DNA of 18,009 bases, taken from positions 1 through 18,009 of the forward strand of contig JALKBU010001036.1 of assembly GCA_023091735.1 (NCBI GenBank), given 5' to 3'. This stretch comes from Trichomonas tenax. Its lineage: Eukaryota > Parabasalia > Trichomonadida > Trichomonadidae. The notes under the pieces are model-generated. The model did not search any database, was not told the origin of the DNA, and was given only the letters and a program-made list of their open reading frames with translations. The stretch's first letter is position 1, and every line of letters begins with the position of its first letter. The position numbers were made by a program, and so were the translations under genes. Shown one piece after another: positions 1-8,750 of this stretch.

Positions 1-540
1 GCCACTTATACCACTGGATAGACAACTATCAATAAGTTCATGAAAGTACTTTCAAATCGAAAAAATATTGATCAGATAAAAAGTTATGAAGGTCGCGGGA
101 CTACACCGTAGAAGGAAAAATTTTCCCCAGGAAACTGGCAAAAAATATTGCTTTTTGTTGTATAAATGGAACAAAAAGCAATATAACATTCGTTCCGAAA
201 TTGAAAAAGTCAAAAATGTATCAAAAACTTATTTAGCAGAACGAAAACTATAAATATACGCGAATAACCATATGTTATTAAAAAAAAAATTATATACATG
301 CATCATTATGCCTATATAACGATGTAAATCCGATGAAACGATCGGATATATATCTGAATAAATATTGTAATTTCTTGCAATATTTCAAAAATTTTCCTCG
401 CTTTTTCTCTTACTTTAAGAAATATTTGACTATGCTTATAGGATAGCATATGCTTTAATAGTCATTACCAGTCATGAAATATCTATTAATAATTTTAAAT
501 AAAAAAACAATGAAATATCGCAACTTATATTAAACATCAA
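1..540. other. AT-rich intergenic stretch with two small hairpins
   Basis: No convincing gene is seen. The stretch lies downstream of the acidic-protein gene on the minus strand, so its right part should hold that gene's 3' untranslated region. It contains a short stem closed by a GAAA tetraloop (CCAG-GAAA-CTGG, 127-138) and a perfect 15-bp inverted repeat at 145-184. The rest is A/T runs. Confidence 0.6.
145..184. repeat. Perfect 15-bp inverted repeat (hairpin)
   Basis: The left arm ATATTGCTTTTTGTT (145-159) is exactly complementary to the right arm at 170-184, with a 10-base loop between. It lies ~360 bp past the stop of the minus-strand gene, so it could be a 3'-end structure, a remnant of a small inverted-repeat element, or chance in AT-rich DNA. 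The mixed composition of the arms makes chance less likely. Confidence 0.6.
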
Positions 541-2238
541 CTACAGTTCATTTTCACTATAGAATTCTGGCTCTGAATAGTTATGAGATCCTGTTGTACA
601 ATTTGGTTCAAGATCAAACTCTAAAAAACGTGGATTTGGTTCATTACCGGATTCAGACTCTGAGCCAAAATCAATGAAGTACTTTCTCCACTCAGAAGCT
701 GTTTTTCTCACAGGATTTGAATCAAAATTTGATTGTTCTTCGGCAGAATTTGTGTTTGAGGACTCCTTTTCTTCCACCTGGGTTTCAACAGTTTGTTTGT
801 TGTTCACAGGCTCGTTAATCTTATGGGCTTGAGAATCAGATTTTTTTTTTTGTACAGGCTCTTTAACAACATTTGATTCACTTGAACTTGAGATATCCAC
901 AGGTTCGCTACTTTGTTGGTCATATCGATGCTGCCATGCCTCAACTCGATCTCCATAATCAGACATTTCATCACTTGGTGGTTTATCTTCTGGTAACTCG
1001 AGTGATGGTATCATAATCTTCTTGAGTTTATTGTCAAAACCTTCGCTTTCGTCGATTTCTTCTTCATTATCATAAATTTCTTCCTCTTCTTGAGGTTTTT
1101 CCATATTTTCTTCAGCAGCCTGTTCTTCCTCCTCTTGCGCATACTTGTCATTGGCGTATTCCCCCTCCTCCTCATTTTCTTGATATTGTTCTTCTTCTGT
1201 GTTAGAAACAGAAATTGGCTGATTGTGGTCGAAGCTTATCTGTTCGTACGAATCAAGGTTTGAGTCAATATCATTGTAGACAACCTTGTTGTTGGAATTT
1301 TCTGAAATTTTGTTCGAGTTGAATGAATCGTCGTTTTGAACATTGGAACGTACACTGCGGTGGCTGAGCTCAAGATTTTCGATGATTGATTTGAATTTTT
1401 CAACTAGTAAAGTAAGTTTTTCTATTTCTTCACTCAAAGCATTAGAAGTTGCGAATGAAACAGGTGAACTAATTGCTAATCTTGATTTTGATTGCTTTTT
1501 CGGTTGTTTGACTGGTTTTGGAGTGTCATAATCATCAGATGAAAGATCAATATTGTCAAGAAGGGCTTTATTGATTTTCCTTCTCTTTTCAACTTCGACC
1601 TGAAAATCATCTGTTGATGGTATATCAGGAAGTTGCGGAAGATTGTAATCTAAACTCGAATTTGATGTATCAAGGAAATTATCATGAAATAGGAAAGAAT
1701 CGGAATCTGTTTCATTATCCAACTCGTAGCTTTCCATTGAATCAATGTATTGCTGTGCCATTTCGACATTTTTCCTCGCTTTTTGTCTTGCTTGTGTTGC
1801 TTTAAGAATATTTGAAGATACTGTTGGTGTTAGTGGTACTGGTTGTGCTTTCTTCTTTGGTTTAGCAGGTTTTTTAGAAATTGAAGAAATATTTTGTGGT
1901 GATAAGCTTTGTTCTGTGTCTATAGTATTGTTGTTATTTCTTGATGATTGGTATGATCCCCACTTTGGACGATCTGCAAGTAACGAATCTTTTCTTTGTC
2001 TATCTTTTGCATCTAAATACTTTACGAGTTTTCTGAATGTCGCTTTGTTCTTCACCAATCTTTTTGCAGGTTTTAGTTTGCTATTTAATGAAAGTTGGAA
2101 ATCGCTTTCTTTATTTGCAGTTTTTCTTGATGCTGATGGTTCATTTAACGAATATTTCGTGAACCCATAAAAATTGTCTTTCTTTTCATCATCTTTTATT
2201 CGCGAAGAGTTTCTAGATGATGAAATATTTCGACTCAT
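541..2238 (-). CDS. Unknown acidic low-complexity protein with a short coiled coil
   Basis: A 565-residue protein that I do not recognise. I start it at the ATG at 2236-2238; the frame runs 12 codons further upstream but only to a TTG. The N-terminal third is basic and Ser/Asn/Lys-rich. Residues ~268-289 form a clean heptad pattern (L-I-L-V-F-I-L at a/d spacing), which predicts one short coiled coil. Residues ~347-400 are dominated by Glu/Asp. The remainder is Ser/Asn/Gln/Pro-rich and probably disordered. There is no signal peptide or membrane segment, so it is likely cytosolic or nuclear. The composition would suit a scaffold, chromatin or cytoskeleton-associated protein, but nothing seen decides this. 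It ends with TAG. That the gene is real is supported by length and continuity; its function is open. Confidence 0.75.
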   Translation of the reverse strand: MSRNISSSRNSSRIKDDEKKDNFYGFTKYSLNEPSASRKTANKESDFQLSLNSKLKPAKRLVKNKATFRKLVKYLDAKDRQRKDSLLADRPKWGSYQSSRNNNNTIDTEQSLSPQNISSISKKPAKPKKKAQPVPLTPTVSSNILKATQARQKARKNVEMAQQYIDSMESYELDNETDSDSFLFHDNFLDTSNSSLDYNLPQLPDIPSTDDFQVEVEKRRKINKALLDNIDLSSDDYDTPKPVKQPKKQSKSRLAISSPVSFATSNALSEEIEKLTLLVEKFKSIIENLELSHRSVRSNVQNDDSFNSNKISENSNNKVVYNDIDSNLDSYEQISFDHNQPISVSNTEEEQYQENEEEGEYANDKYAQEEEEQAAEENMEKPQEEEEIYDNEEEIDESEGFDNKLKKIMIPSLELPEDKPPSDEMSDYGDRVEAWQHRYDQQSSEPVDISSSSESNVVKEPVQKKKSDSQAHKINEPVNNKQTVETQVEEKESSNTNSAEEQSNFDSNPVRKTASEWRKYFIDFGSESESGNEPNPRFLEFDLEPNCTTGSHNYSEPEFYSENEL

Positions 2239-3073
2239 TCTACAAAATTGACGTTTAAAATTTTGAAAAATCAAAAATCAAATTAAAACGAAATCTTTTG
2301 TGATAAAAAAATAGCATCTAATGAAGCTATCTATATCAATGGATAAATAAAAAAGAATTTATATCATTGATATCAAATTGAAAATTTTCTCACTATTGTT
2401 TTTAAAAGATGTTCACTTATCACATGTTTCCAATTTTCATAGCATAGCATTCACGATATCAAGATAATGTGTTTTCTTATCAGAAAGTTCTTGTCGTTGA
2501 TCCATGAATAAAAGTTGAGTCGTCCATAACTTTGTGATACCTCATGACTTTCATACAGCAATTCCTTTATATTCATGGTTATATAAGTTTTCATAAATGC
2601 GAAAGCAAAAATACTTCAATATCAAGATGAAATTTACATCCTTATTATGAAATTGCATAATTAATCTAATTTTGGTCGATTAAAGATGTAATTGTTGGCC
2701 CAGCACAAGTGAATTCTAATCAATTTTTCGATTCTCGAGATCTTGTTCGTGTATAAAAGGAAAAATGTTATCTCACACTATTCTGTAGCATATGTAGTAC
2801 CGTTTTATAAAGAGAAATCATTCCAAAACCATATTTTTATGATAACAAATCGAAAATGGTGTCAAAATTATTGATTTACATGATAATTCTGACATGTAAA
2901 AAAGATATCGATAAAAAAAATTTATCGATATTGATTAAAAATGTAGTGCTGCAGAATGACCTGTAGATCATGAATCCACGAAAATAAGATGATTTAAAAA
3001 TTGAGAAAAAAATTTTGTATCTTCCAAATTTTTTGTGATATTTACATTTATAAAACAACTCGTGTAAACTGCG
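2239..3073. other. Divergent intergenic region between two genes
   Basis: These 835 bases separate the minus-strand acidic-protein gene from the first small plus-strand gene, so both promoters should be here. I see no reliable TATA box. A perfect 11-bp inverted repeat, ATATCGATAAA with its complement (2905-2931, five-A loop), lies ~143 bp before the ATG at 3074 and is a candidate regulatory or structural site. No open frame of substance is present. Confidence 0.5.
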
Positions 3074-3478
3074 ATGTCACTTACATCTCAGGCCGTCATT
3101 AACCACGAGATCAACGACTGGCAGGTGAAGTTTTCATTTATAACCATCCCGTCCAGTAAGAACCAGATTTGCTCGAATTTTCATTCATTAATTTCCGAAA
3201 ACAATGAAACAGCCGATATTTCATCAATCGTGGATGCTATTGCCAGCAAGCTGAGTGTTGATATCCTACGAGATATATCTTCGATGTTTCCATCAGATAA
3301 AAATAGGATCGCTCAAACATCTGCCGCCCAGAGAACTACATTGAAATATGCGATCAGTAACGAAACTGTTTCAAGCAAGCCAAACGCTGCATATTTTGCC
3401 AATCCGTCAGTTATACGATTTTTACCGCAGAAAGCCAGCAAGATGAAAATTACAAACAGGAAGGTCATAATCAAGTAA
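3074..3478 (+). CDS. Small unknown protein, paralogue of the gene at 4751
   Basis: A 134-residue protein of unrecognised family, starting at an ATG and ending with TAA. Its first ~70 residues align without gaps to the protein encoded at 4751-5368, with a constant offset of two residues: N-D-W at 14-16, N-F-H-S at 35-38, and D-I-S-S-I-V-D with a following K-L at 48-60 all recur at the same spacing. I count about 18 identities in 61 positions. The C-terminal half is basic and Ser/Asn-rich and hard to align. There is no signal peptide or membrane helix. It is probably one of two diverged tandem duplicates. A shared helical segment (~residues 46-70) is plausible. Role unknown; no visible intron. 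Confidence 0.7.
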   Translation: MSLTSQAVINHEINDWQVKFSFITIPSSKNQICSNFHSLISENNETADISSIVDAIASKLSVDILRDISSMFPSDKNRIAQTSAAQRTTLKYAISNETVSSKPNAAYFANPSVIRFLPQKASKMKITNRKVIIK

Positions 3479-4750
3479 CAGCCGTGGGAATTCATTTCAA
3501 CACTTCAACTTCAAGGTATTGCCTTCTATATTTTGTATCAAATGAAGGTAAACCTATCATAATCGGTGTAACACATTGATTTTTGATTTATGAACTAATG
3601 AAAATCATATGTTACCGATTGATATAATTTTATCTAATAACCCAGAATAATTTCAAGGGCCACAGAAACTGTTCCATTTATTTGGTTGATGATTAGAATT
3701 GATCTCCACTGAGAAAGAATAATGTTATCTATCAAGATATATTCCCCATTATTGCGTAGTATCACATCTGCCATTTGTTGAACTAGAATTGAGTAGGCTA
3801 TTGTTGTCTTAGTAGCGCGATACTATTTATTTTAAGACATATTAAATATTTTATCAGCAATTATTTTCTAACTCGAAATCAAGCTCCATAATAAATATGC
3901 ATGTCATGCACACAAGTTTTTAAGATAAATGATCATTCTCAAGTCAAGTTTTCATTATATTTCAGAATATAAATAAATCATGATAGACAGCCAAAATAGA
4001 CTTTGGAGTGATAACTAATTTTATTATGATATGTGCAGTATGCGGATGAAATGCCATGATTATCAGATCATAACCTCAGTATTTTATGATAAATTCGCAT
4101 GGCACATAGTACATAGATGATAAAACAATAAAAATAGTGATTTTATTTTGAGCCACCTGACAAAATTATTTTTATTTAAAATCATTAAAGAAAACCATAG
4201 ACACGCTGTTTTCGATTAAATAATATACCATAAAACATATCACTAAGCAAGATTTCGTAATTGTTGTAAAATCAAATAAATACCTAGTTTTGAAAATTTT
4301 CAGTGTCCCTTTAATTTTCTTTGCAAATTCTAGACATTCAAATAACCTTTTTGAACTCGAATTTTAGAATCTGTATAATGACCAGATAACTCTTGCTCTA
4401 AAAATTTTATCATCATTCAATTTGCTTTTTCTATCTAACAATCACAGTATTGCATAATGGGCGAAAATATCCGCTCAAAAATTATTATTCTTTTCAAAAC
4501 TAAAATTTGACGGTTTTCTATTTAAATATTGTAAATAATCAACGTGAAAAATTGAAATCATTAGCTCATAATATAATCCTGACTTAAGTGAAATAATTAT
4601 AATTATAATTTTTAACGAACAATTTATGCTGATTTTGTGAAAACTGCATCGCCAAAAGATTCCAAGCATTAAGCTGTTTTCAATGAAACCCAACAGCCTC
4701 GAATTTTGTGAACTATTTAATTTTTGTTAAGTCTACAAATATTTAAATTT
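3479..4750. other. AT-rich spacer between the two paralogues
   Basis: No gene can be supported in these ~1.27 kb. The bases just after the stop at 3476-3478 loosely resemble the spliced exon junction of the downstream paralogue (see findings). A small imperfect inverted repeat (TGCCATG at 4052-4058, CATGGCA at 4098-4104) is present. The open frame on the minus strand at 4475-4693 is short and of biased AT composition, and I do not call it. Confidence 0.5.
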
Positions 4751-5368
4751 ATGTCTGTCAAGCAAACATCTGATGTTTTGTTCATGAAGGAGATGAACGA
4801 GTGGTGCTCTCGACACTCAAACCTAAGCATCCTTCCACGTCTTGGAGAGCCTTTCGCTAACTTCCACTCACAGGAGAAAGAATACGATCAATTCATGGAT
4901 ATTGACTCTATTATTGATGGCGTCACTGGAAAGCTTGCGGAGGACCTATTCCAAGACTTTAAGATTGAGAAACAGAGAGAAAAAAGCAGAACAGCACTCA
5001 CTGCAATTCGCCCAAGAAACGTTAACAATCTTGTTAATGCTTCTTTGTTCATTGACAAGAAGAATACACAGAGGCACTATATCAGCCCTGTTAAATCATC
5101 GATTACTAATGATTTGATGAATAGGAAACTGTATCAAACGAAGACAAACAAATTAAGACCATATATGTCGAAGAGGACAGTGTAAGTTGATCCTCTTTTC
5201 AACATTCGTTTAGATTTAATATCCATTTATTGTTTTAGTATTTGTTTGATTTTGTTCTTATCGTGTAAATTGTTTTGTTTATATTGCTTATCTGATGCTT
5301 ATTTTTTCAGAACCAAAGCCTGGACTCATCCTGTAGCAAAAAATTATCGATTTTCTGGACGACTCTAA
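4751..5368 (+). CDS. Small unknown protein with a probable intron
   Basis: Proposed join 4751-5181 and 5311-5368, giving 162 residues. The start is the ATG at 4751; the open frame reaches upstream only to a TTG. Without splicing the frame would stop at TAA 5183-5185 (144 residues), but that TAA lies inside a perfect GTAAGT donor, and joining to the acceptor at 5310 continues the frame for 18 more codons (including W-T-H-P and ending S-G-R-L) to TAA at 5366. The N-terminal ~70 residues match the paralogue at 3074 without gaps (N-E-W at 16-18, N-F-H-S at 37-40, D-I-D-S-I-I-D then K-L at 50-62). The second half is basic with many Lys/Arg/Asn. There is no membrane or signal sequence. It converges on the TTL-like gene, leaving ~127 bp. 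Function unknown; that it is a gene is well supported, the splice less so. Confidence 0.7.
5182..5310 (+). other. Probable spliceosomal intron (129 nt)
   Basis: The donor is GTAAGT at 5182-5187. The acceptor is a run of T followed by CAG at 5308-5310, preceded by a branch-point-like CTGAT at 5292-5296. The interior is strongly T-rich on the coding strand, unlike the flanking exon. Splicing removes an in-frame TAA and preserves an open frame. The Trichomonas vaginalis intron signals (GTATGT-type donor, fused ACTAACACACAG acceptor) are absent, so if this is a parabasalid the intron is of an unusual class. Confidence 0.6.
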
Positions 5369-5495
5369 CTTGAAGGCAGCGTTTGATATTTTGCTTCTAC
5401 ACAGTTTCCATCATGGAATGAATGGCATCGCATTATTGCTTATGCTGATAAATGCAAATTTTAGAATCCGAGGAATTTTCACTATATATACATAT

Positions 5496-7088
5496 TTATT
5501 CAAACAATAGATTTATATTTTTGATTTTGGACATCGAACAAGCTGATAGTATTTCGAGTTTCGACTTATCAGGTAAAGACAAGATCTTTTCCCTAATGTC
5601 ATACGGGACGAGGAAGTCTTCATTGGACTCCGATATCCATTTGTTGACTGTTGCTATATAAGATTTCGCTCCAATGCGTAAACCTGATGATATTTTGAGA
5701 ATCCTTATTCCTTGAGCAGAGAGGAAGTTGTGTAGTCTCAGTATATTCATGTTCTGAGCTTTCTGTGTGGATATTGAGTTTTCGAGATCGATTAAAATGT
5801 GAAGAATCAAAGACATTCCTTGCGATGATGTCAATGATGCTCCAAGAGCTTTGAGATTCGAAAGATCATAGACTGGCTGAACCTTGGGTTTGATAAGATG
5901 GAATTCTAGTGCTTCAGTGAATTTCGAAGGGAATATCCTCTCAAAGCCACTTCCTGAGATATTATTCATCATGTCTTCGAGTTCTATCATTCTCTTTTCA
6001 GACTTCTTTTCGAACAATGGAATCATCGCAATGCTCATTGTTCTCGCAAGCAGTGGCCCCTTCATGTCATAGTCGAGATACTCGTTAACACCCATGCACG
6101 GTGATGTGTTGACTTCAAGAAGCCATGCGTGAAAATTGGAGTCAATAATGACATCGAATCCATAGAGCTCAAAAAAGTTCGATATATCATTGCGATCATT
6201 CACTAAAGCAGACTGCATGAACAGCAGTGTCCTCGACACGAGCTTCTTGAGTTTGTTCATCATTACTTCTGGAGAAACTTTCCATCTTTGATTGATCTCA
6301 AGAAGAACTTCTTTGAGAGTCCACTTGAAATCATTTCCTGATCCGTAAAATTTCGACTTTCTGTTGAGCTGGGAGTTCGTTATACACGCAAACGGTGAGA
6401 ATTTTTCAGAATAGCAATTCGTTGCGAATCTTGCGAATCCATCTTTGTAAATAAATGCGCGAAGAGGGATAAACGATGTCACTAAGACGTATACTCTCAA
6501 ATCGAACTTGAATTCGTCAATTAATAATGGCTTCTCGATATATTCAGAAACAACTGAATTTGGATTTATTTTGCTGAAATCTTTGTACGTGATTACTGTT
6601 ATTCCTTCACCTCCACTTCCACGTGGTGGCTTAGAAATAAACTGTTTGTTTTGATGTTTCCTCATTTCATTGTATAAAAGAGAATTGTCTGCTGGGAGGA
6701 TATATGTTCGTGGGAAAAAGTCGACAAATTTTGAATATAAGTAATGGTTCTGTATAATTTGCGCAAAAGATCCTTTATCTCCAATTATATTTTTCGAATC
6801 TATAAAATGGTTGAAGATTTGTGTAGGAGAGAATGTAGAAAAGTGATCAATTTCAGGCGAAATACCCCAAAACACATCAAAATTGTTTGAATACGTGATT
6901 TGAAGACCGTTATATTTCGCTATTTTCTCAGCAAGCGCTTTATTGAAGTCTCCAAACTTTATCTTGATGTTGTGGATCTGGTCGGGGCGCTGATCGAGCT
7001 CTGACTCTTTCTCTGGTGCCCTAAACACAATAAAATTTCGACGCTTCATAAAATTTTGATAGCGAAATAATCGTTCAGAATTTGCCAT
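5496..7088 (-). CDS. Tubulin tyrosine ligase-like (TTLL) family protein ligase
   Basis: A 530-residue ATP-grasp enzyme of the TTL family, which joins amino acids (Glu, Gly or Tyr) to tubulin or other proteins; many members act on flagellar microtubules. In order: F-P-R-T-Y-I-L-P-A (~125-133); the nucleotide-binding K-P-P-R-G-S-G-G-E-G-I (~153-163); Y-I-E-K-P-L-L-I-D with K-F-D-L-R-V-Y-V-L-V-T-S (~183-205); an I-T-N segment near 236-238 in the place of the family's L-T-N; and the catalytic-site F-D-V-I-I-D ... L-L-E-V-N-T-S-P (~311-330). The last ~190 residues are outside the core and may bind microtubules. I start it at the ATG at 7086-7088. The frame is open 20 codons upstream to a TTG, passing a splice-acceptor-like CAG. 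Glutamylation is the likeliest activity, but glycylation or tyrosination cannot be excluded. It is tail-to-tail with the small gene at 4751. Confidence 0.9.
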   Translation of the reverse strand: MANSERLFRYQNFMKRRNFIVFRAPEKESELDQRPDQIHNIKIKFGDFNKALAEKIAKYNGLQITYSNNFDVFWGISPEIDHFSTFSPTQIFNHFIDSKNIIGDKGSFAQIIQNHYLYSKFVDFFPRTYILPADNSLLYNEMRKHQNKQFISKPPRGSGGEGITVITYKDFSKINPNSVVSEYIEKPLLIDEFKFDLRVYVLVTSFIPLRAFIYKDGFARFATNCYSEKFSPFACITNSQLNRKSKFYGSGNDFKWTLKEVLLEINQRWKVSPEVMMNKLKKLVSRTLLFMQSALVNDRNDISNFFELYGFDVIIDSNFHAWLLEVNTSPCMGVNEYLDYDMKGPLLARTMSIAMIPLFEKKSEKRMIELEDMMNNISGSGFERIFPSKFTEALEFHLIKPKVQPVYDLSNLKALGASLTSSQGMSLILHILIDLENSISTQKAQNMNILRLHNFLSAQGIRILKISSGLRIGAKSYIATVNKWISESNEDFLVPYDIREKILSLPDKSKLEILSACSMSKIKNINLLFE

Positions 7089-7403
7089 TTTTGTCCCAAA
7101 CTTCGTATTTATGATTTTAATACATGTTTCTATCTGAAAAACAAACAAAAATCAAAAATTATGTAAATATTTTCATTATTTTTACTAATTCTTATTTCAA
7201 AATCAATTTTCCTCGTGAAAAACATCATTATTTTCAAAAAGCAAATAATACAAATGATTTAGTAATAGCTAAAATTCACAGATCTTTTACTAAGTGAGCA
7301 AAATAATACAAATTGAATATATTTGATAATAATTGAAATATTGGAATTAGTTGGTAGAGATTAGTAATAAGTTAAGCAAAAAGAACGAAATTTTTAGTCT
7401 ATT
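7089..7403. other. Spacer between TauE/SafE-like and TTLL genes
   Basis: This holds the 3' end of the permease gene and the 5' end of the TTL-like gene, both on the minus strand. On that strand a T-rich tract ends in CAG at 7134-7136, resembling the acceptor of the intron at 5182-5310. I could not find a matching donor with the right phase, so I do not call an intron. No other gene is seen. Confidence 0.5.
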
Positions 7404-8750
7404 TTAGCAGAATGGTCTGAAGCCCATGGAAGCGTGTTCCTTGACTTCGAGGATGATAATTTCGATACCGACAACAGACATAAGGATAGCAGAGATCATG
7501 ATGATAGCAGCGAGGAAGTAGAGGAAGATAGAACGGTTACCCATCTTCTTAACGAGCCAACGAAGGAAGATGACACCGATTAAGAATGAAATGAAGCCCA
7601 TGCCAGTGAAAACGCCGAACTCGAGCCATGGCATGAGACCCTCAGCAATGTACTGAATTGATGTTGCAGATGATGTCATAAGAATCATGAACGATGATGT
7701 AGCAGCCATTTCTTCTGCTTCGATTTCGAGGGCAAGCATCATTGGGCCCTTGATCATACCACCGCCGATACCAAGGAAACCAGCAGCCATACCAGCGACG
7801 AAGCCAGACATGAGGAGGAGGAAGATGTCCTTCTTTGTGAGCTCGTTCTTGTGGCCGAGAACTGGATATCTCTTAGCGATGTGAATCATCCACCATGTGA
7901 TCAAGATGTAGATTGGGAATGGGCCGAATGTGAGTGCCCAGTAGAGCGGAGAGCAGAACTTGATGCCGATGATAGAGTCAGCGCCATCACCACCACGAAG
8001 GAAGGAAATGGCAAGGAAGATGACATAGATTGTGAGGAGGAGCCAAAGGAGGCCAACGGAGTATGTTGGACCGTCGTATGTTCCCTTGACGAGTAACTCG
8101 TTGTTTGGAGCAATGCCGAGCTTTGCGTTTCTCTGGTCCTTGAGACCCTTCTTGAATGTGTTCCAAGCGGTGAATGAAAGGAGGATGAACTGAACTGAGT
8201 AGAGGAGCCACTCTGGGATGATGCTGTTGAAAATAACACCAATAACGGTGCCGAGCCATGAGATTGGTTCAATCATAGCGGCGACGTTGTAGTTGATGAG
8301 AGGGCGCTCGTAGTATGGGTGATGCTTGTTGAGGTTGAAGAGTGTAACGGCGAGAGAACCACCGAAAATAATAGCTTTAGAGGTTGGAATAGCGTAGGAT
8401 GTTGGAAATTCGACGAGAAGCATCATAATTGGGACGAAGAGACCACCGCCACCGATGCCGGCACCAGAAACGAAGATACCAGCAATGAAAACGCAAACCA
8501 TACCAATAATAAGGCGGACATCCCATTTATGTGTCAACGGTTCATAGTTACAGATTGTAGCGTTCATTCTTGATGACTCGCGGCAGAAGAAGTGGTTACC
8601 GCACTGCTTCTTTCCAATCGTGCACATAGCGCACTTTCCTGACGAGTTGCAAATCAAATAGTCGCCGCAGTCGTGTGCGACACTCGCGTTCTTGCACTTG
8701 TTGCCGACTGGAAGGGCGGAATAAGCAGATACAAGAAATAGTGCAAGCAT
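7404..8750 (-). CDS. TauE/SafE-family membrane permease with Cys-rich ectodomain
   Basis: A 448-residue integral membrane protein. Family members (bacterial TauE/SafE, plant and protist relatives) are thought to export sulfite, sulfoacetate or related small anions; the substrate here is not shown. Residues 1-12 look like a signal peptide. Residues 19-67 hold eight cysteines (19, 28, 34, 40, 43, 50, 56, 67), suggesting a disulphide-bonded domain outside the cytosol. The membrane core begins near residue 79 and contains the two related family repeats, each with a glycine-rich re-entrant-type motif: G-A-G-I-G-G-G-G (96-103) and F-L-G-I-G-G-G-M (325-332). Further hydrophobic helices fall at ~155-175, 180-197, 231-250, 268-290, 309-323, 377-400 and 408-436. 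The gene is visibly richer in G+C, especially at third positions, than its neighbours, which may reflect high expression. Confidence 0.9.
   Translation of the reverse strand: MLALFLVSAYSALPVGNKCKNASVAHDCGDYLICNSSGKCAMCTIGKKQCGNHFFCRESSRMNATICNYEPLTHKWDVRLIIGMVCVFIAGIFVSGAGIGGGGLFVPIMMLLVEFPTSYAIPTSKAIIFGGSLAVTLFNLNKHHPYYERPLINYNVAAMIEPISWLGTVIGVIFNSIIPEWLLYSVQFILLSFTAWNTFKKGLKDQRNAKLGIAPNNELLVKGTYDGPTYSVGLLWLLLTIYVIFLAISFLRGGDGADSIIGIKFCSPLYWALTFGPFPIYILITWWMIHIAKRYPVLGHKNELTKKDIFLLLMSGFVAGMAAGFLGIGGGMIKGPMMLALEIEAEEMAATSSFMILMTSSATSIQYIAEGLMPWLEFGVFTGMGFISFLIGVIFLRWLVKKMGNRSIFLYFLAAIIMISAILMSVVGIEIIILEVKEHASMGFRPFC

Noticed and set aside
1343..2170. Plus-strand open frames opposite the acidic-protein gene
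   Set aside because: Antisense to low-complexity Ser/Lys/Glu codons gives Phe/Leu/Ser-rich translations without domain features.
2239..2274. N-terminal extension of the acidic protein by 12 codons
   Set aside because: The extension depends on a TTG start; the ATG at 2236-2238 is adequate.
5452..5661. Short plus-strand frame overlapping the 3' end of the TTL-like gene
   Set aside because: It begins after the probable end of the spliced small gene and is antisense to a well-supported enzyme; there is no independent coding sign.
7150..7240. Upstream coding exon for the TTL-like gene using a GTAAAA donor
   Set aside because: Joining it to the acceptor at 7134 puts a stop codon a few codons into the next exon.
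7687..8573. Several open frames on both strands inside the permease gene
   Set aside because: They are shadows of a G+C-richer gene; the main frame has a full set of membrane helices and both family motifs.
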